From Stictocephala bisonia (lineage: Eukaryota > Arthropoda > Insecta > Hemiptera > Membracidae), in the NCBI GenBank assembly GCA_035578905.1, contig JAQJVL010000048.1:836001-900000 (forward strand): a DNA stretch of 64,000 bases, written 5' to 3'. Positions 59,605-64,000 of this stretch are shown here, one piece after another. The translations under genes were made by a program, and so were the position numbers. A model generated the notes under the pieces. That model searched no databases and was not told the origin of the DNA. It saw only the letters and a program-made list of their open reading frames with translations. Positions within the stretch are counted from its first letter, which is position 1. Each line of letters begins with the position of its first letter.

Positions 59605-60481
59605 CAGATGTTAACAAAATGGTTGGAATGTCTATGCATTTTCAGATTATATGTGTGATTCTAGGCTAAAAATGAGAAATATATTTTTCATTTCCGCTTT
59701 GTTTAGCAGTTAGACGCCATTTTGTTTTTACCAAAATCAATTTGTATATTTGTTACTATCTTTACGATTGTTAGAAAACTCAGTAAATGGGTTCACGTTA
59801 GATGGTAGTATATAATCAAATTGTTTTAAAGTTATTGTTATTATTTTTAAATTAGCGGCTATTTAATTTTAATTTTAAGAAATATCTTTAAAAAACCACT
59901 GGCTTTATAACAATTTGTAGGACACAAAAAGTGTTTAAACAACTTTCCCTTTCTAATGGTACCTCATTTGTAAAAATTGCTTAAGAAATAACTATTTTAC
60001 GAAGTAACCTTAATTCCCATACTGTTTAAATATTGTCAATTTAGCTGCTCTTTAGTTTGACTGTGAATTAAGGTTACATCATAAAATAGTTATTTCTTAA
60101 GCGATTTTTGCAAATGATGTATCATTTGAATGGAGTAAAGTTCTTTAAACACGTTTTTATAACTTACATAATTTGTATAAAACCAGTTTTTTTATTTGAT
60201 AAAGTAAATATAAAATGGCCACTATTCAATAATAACAAAGATACGGTAATTAAACAATTTTCTTTTATTATATACTACCTTTTAACATGAAACCGTTCCC
60301 AGAGTTTTGTAACAATCATAAATATAACAACAAATAAGTGTATTGTTTTATGAAAAAAACAAAATGGTGTCGATCCGGTAAACAAAGTGGAAATTGAAAA
60401 ATATTATTCTTTAAGTTTAGCTTAGAATTACGATTAGATTATGAAAATGCATAGACACCCAAATTTTTTTGTAACACCCTG
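59605..60481. mobile_element. Fold-back (palindromic) MITE-like element
   Basis: Arms of about 410-420 bp (59605-60016 and 60065-60481) are inverted copies of each other around a 48-bp centre. Near the middle the match includes GTAACCTTAATTC (60004-60016) and GAATTAAGGTTAC (60065-60077). At the ends CAGATGTTA and TAACACCCTG pair imperfectly, and TCTATGCATTTTC pairs with GAAAATGCATAGA. Identity between arms is about 75-80% by eye. TATA or TA lies directly outside both ends (59601-59604, 60482-60485), suggesting a TA target as in Tc1/mariner-type elements. No transposase. Confidence 0.85.
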
Positions 60482-60489
60482 TATATTTT

Positions 60490-62725
60490 AGTTGCCCTTT
60501 AAGATCTGTCACCTAAATTAATTTCTCTAACATATAAAAGGTAAAATACATAGTGGTCGTATATAGTAATCTTAATCGGTATGGTTCCTTGCAATGTACG
60601 GAGGTTATCAAAATGTAAGATAATAAAACTTCCTTCCTCCTGTAGGTCATGCGTCGCTTGATGATACGTTCACTACTCCTACCACTATAAAGCTACATTG
60701 GAATCACCAACTAACTCAATATTAAAATAAACGTCTATTCGATAGTTGTTAAAAAAACTGTAACTTTCGTAGGCCGTCAAATAATTGAGAACTGATATAT
60801 TCTCAAATACACTTCAGATTTGAAGATGGAGGACTCATAGCGTTATCACAGGCAAGGTTGTACGTGCTGACTCCCTCAATCAGACCATGTTGGTTGCAGG
60901 GTAAGTTTGGTGGTGTTTAGGCCCGCAAGTCACATCTTTCCTATGTTGGACGATCTTCTATGTTGGAACAGTAGGAGTAATAAATCATAGCACAAAGAAA
61001 TCTCCAAAGCCTTTCACATATGTTACTCACGTAGATGATTATGAGTTTATGCTTTTAAGAACAAGATCATGAAAAATCCACAGATCTTTCAGAGTAAATG
61101 ATACTTAGGTGGTGTCATAACATGACCATTCCATGAATCTCAAAATGTTTCAGAAAAAATAACTTTTTTTAAAGTATGACAAAGGGGTCATAAGAAGCCA
61201 AAGCTGATATATATCCTGCAGCATATCAACAGATTAATTAATTGGAAGTACATTAAGAGGTGTCCTTTAAGGGCCTGTGACTGTGTGGTGGATCCTAGAG
61301 TTGTAAACCAAATGTCATCCACCTCCCAGTTCGCTTGTACGGCCACCACTTATGTTTACTTCCAAAGATTTAGGTTATGTTGTAGCCATTTTTATTCAGA
61401 CATTCTTTTATATTTTAATCGTCCTACAACACTCGAGTTTGATGGCTTGTTCTAATTAGTTAGTATGATCATCTCAAAAACATTTTATATAAATCTGTAT
61501 AAAAGAAAAAAAGACTAGTGATGATTTGGTTAACGGAGAGAGATGACGAATGAAACAATGTCTTTGATTTACATTAATCGATATTATTGTAAGAAACCTT
61601 GTAAAAAGGCTACGAAAGAGCAACAGCACTTCTATATTGGAATATGTATTAACACGTGTAAAAACGTTGTTAATGAATCAATTGTCTACAGCTTTAGACA
61701 TCTTAAAAAAGTGTTTGTAAGATGGTGAGATTAATATACAGATTAAGCTCATTTTGAAATGTTATATTAGTACAAATTTTCATCACATAATTAATTAGTA
61801 ATTATTTTATATAATGTCAATAACACCAAATAAAATTGCTCTATAAAAGTATTTGTTTGGTAAAAAAATAACATTAACTGTTTATTTACAATCCTGATAA
61901 CATTTTATTCTTACAATTAAGTTTATTTTCGTATTATTAAGAAATAATTTTAGTTTTATAAAAAAAAAAAAAAAAAATTACTATGCAAATTGCAAATATA
62001 TATAATAAAACAAAACTGCTGGGGAAATATACTTTCAACAGGAAATTCTGCTTCTTAAAACAATTTCATTGTTATATTCTTCCCCAGAGCTCCATAGCAT
62101 TTTATACCAATTTAAAACTCCTCGGAGCCCCCTTAGTCAGATGTGTGGCCGGGCGGGATGAAGTGTTACGACCTTAGACGAGCCTCTCGTTTATCACTAT
62201 TATTTATGCTACATTTCGTATGTATCTGGTAATTCTACATTAGTTTAACACTTAAGTTAAGGTTCAAGTTTAAATTTACTTTTAATGAGAAATAATTTCA
62301 AGAAAACAATATAAATAATAATCATCAAGGATATTTAGTAAAAACACGATATATAGTTCATCTGGGAAAATTTTATAGCTTAAGTAAGCAATGCTTACAA
62401 AAAGTGAGTTGATGCATTATTATATTTTATAACATAAAAGTTTATGCAATTTCTTATGGTTGCAGGTTATTAGTTTGCAAATAAAATACATTTTTACCTG
62501 TTGGTTCAAAAATATTCCATAAAACCTGACCAGTAGAAGCCGTATTCGTTGAGTACGTTGGTTTAGTGAAAGTAAAGAAGAAAGAAACACCTTACAGGAA
62601 TAATCATATTAAGTTTTATATTAGAATTAAAGGGAATTTGTATTCAATATTATTCAAGATACTATATAGTTAGTGGAAATTTAAATACCTATCTTTAGAA
62701 TTCTTTACGTCAAAATTGTAGTCCC
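60490..62725. other. AT-rich DNA without recognisable gene
   Basis: Some GC-richer stretches (60830-60960, 61250-61350) suggest old transposon or exon debris, but I could not assign any. A poly-A run lies at about 61961-61976. Confidence 0.4.
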
Positions 62726-62729
62726 CATC

Positions 62730-62774
62730 ATGGAAGATGGTAAAAAGCGCAAATACAGGAGGCCTGGCACCAGC
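62730..62774 (+). CDS. Very tentative first coding exon
   Basis: ATG 62730 opens a basic peptide (MEDGKKRKYRRPGTS) that reaches a good splice donor, GTAAGA, at 62775 in phase 0. Without splicing the frame runs to 34 codons, still lysine- and arginine-rich, and stops at 62831. No downstream exon or promoter was found, so this may be chance. Confidence 0.12.
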
Positions 62775-63360
62775 GTAAGAAAGTCCAAAAACAGAAAGCC
62801 AATTGCATCAAATAAATTTTCTCCAGGCTAGCTGTTTACCAAAATATGAATTTTTTACAGCAAAAAATCATGATTGAGAATCATTTTATCATTAGAATTT
62901 CTAGGTGGAGAGTAGGCAATCTGGTGAATGTATTTTAGTACGGTAGTTGTACCAGGCACGGAATAGATCACGTGCGTTTTGTGATTTAACCTAAAGTGCG
63001 CTTAGTCACGCTTCACAACGTGTTAGTAACAAGTACTATAAATTTGAACTTCCCTTACCTAGAGTGTTCAACTATTGCTATAAAATAAAGGATGGCTCAA
63101 ACACGGCCTATAAAATAATGCCTTCCAATAGTTTTCATGGCAAGACTGCTTTTTATCACGGAACAATCTGTTGGTCAAAGGATTGTTTGGTGTGTGGGTA
63201 AGATTTAAATTACAGTACATTTTATTAATATTGTATCTATAAAGAATAAGATCAGGTAATTATTATCTAAAAAGAATTGGTCCTTAATTTGTTCAGTTCA
63301 ATAAATGAGAAGTATTATTTTAAATTCCATGTTTATTTTGGTATAAAACCTTACTATCTA

Positions 63361-63362
<2 letters not shown>

Positions 63363-63432
<70 letters not shown>
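63363..63432. repeat. (TA)n microsatellite
   Basis: About 35 TA dinucleotides. Confidence 0.97.
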
Positions 63433-63435
<3 letters not shown>

Positions 63436-64000
63436 AAGTTGGTTAACAGTAACACTTTTATCCATGTATAACCCTTGTTTTATTTATTTAATTTTAAATT
63501 AAACCTCAAACGCCAGATTACTTGGGGCCTGCAGGCTTGTGCGTGAACTTTATTTAACGAGTAAAACACTCTACTTATATAAAAATAAACTATTCCATAA
63601 TATGCTATACAATGTTTTATAAAACGTTTTGAGGCACTTTTTCTTTAAACAATGTAATAAATGCAGAGTCAACGAGCAGTCTATCCATAATTACAAGCTT
63701 TACTATTAATATGGATTTATATTTTATTGATTTGATTAAAGATTAAATGTTCTTAGTAGACTATTGAAACACGCAACAATTATATGGCCTGAAAATTATT
63801 TTGTATAAGGAAATGTTTGCTAGTGGAACTATAAACATTTTTCATAATAAGTTCAATAATATTTTAAAAATAAATAAAATTAAACATGTGGAACATGTCA
63901 TAACTGTTACTAGTGTTAGTGAACAAGATGAAGTTAATATCACAGTTTAGCCTAGACGTACTTATCAGAATTCTCTCTAAATGATGTGTAACATTAAATG
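63433..64000. other. AT-rich DNA without recognisable gene
   Basis: Nothing recognisable up to the end of the window. Confidence 0.5.

Noticed and set aside
60108..60290. Small protein in the fold-back element
   Set aside because: It lies in one arm of the palindrome, is AT-rich, and has no counterpart or motif.

Overview
This is AT-rich eukaryotic DNA, almost certainly from an arthropod and most likely an insect. The grounds are a piggyBac-type transposon, a decayed Helitron, fragments of Jockey/CR1/R1-like non-LTR retrotransposons with an RNase H domain, tRNA-derived SINEs, GGTTAGGTTA-rich tracts common in insect genomes, and an intron with ordinary GT-AG ends. There are no operons and no bacterial-type genes. 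I cannot name the species. No complete host gene is visible, so the window looks intergenic or deep inside an intron, filled with mobile DNA and an unusual number of minisatellites.

Layout. 1-2050: two copies of a dispersed repeat, with a third at 58.0-58.5 kb. 3.4-4.5 kb: 72-bp and 111-bp tandem repeats. 4.6-4.9 kb: remnant of a retrotransposon endonuclease, minus strand. 5.6-6.8 kb: possible host exons on the minus strand, the best at 6443-6803. 9.8-10.2 kb: a duplicated segment of about 210 bp. 11.95-12.2 kb: a tRNA-derived SINE. 12.4-19.5 kb: 44-, 38-, 39- and 40-bp arrays and a (CA)n tract of about 410 bp. 20.9-24.75 kb: an apparently intact piggyBac-like element. 26-27 kb: a 42-bp array that is open in one frame for 339 codons. 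29.3-36.2 kb: a 5.3-kb Helitron with frameshifts, joined to a non-autonomous Helitron and nested in an older repeat; its Helitron-free relative lies at 45.7-46.4 kb. 37.3-37.9 kb: 46-bp array. 40.4-43.5 kb: a truncated non-LTR element (RNase H region, partly duplicated) between 668-bp direct repeats. 44.9 kb: 53-bp array. 49.7-51.6 kb: a 150-bp-class repeat with one piece amplified into 22 copies of 35 bp. 53.7-54.35 kb: decayed reverse transcriptase. 59.6-60.5 kb: a nearly fully palindromic fold-back element. The rest is AT-rich DNA in which I see no gene.

How the parts relate. The only gene that looks functional is the two-exon piggyBac-like transposase (789 residues after splicing), with all three catalytic aspartates and a C-terminal cysteine-rich domain. 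It lies between 13-bp terminal inverted repeats and is flanked by ATAT rather than the usual TTAA. The Helitron carries Rep and Pif1-type helicase regions but is dead: a small deletion removes the first histidine of its HUH motif and shifts the frame. Its ends are confirmed by the related Helitron-free locus in the same window. The most notable features are the ATAT-flanked piggyBac with subterminal palindromes, the internal Helitron empty-site comparison, the 877-bp palindrome, the 668-bp direct repeats round a retrotransposon fragment, and the density of minisatellites.
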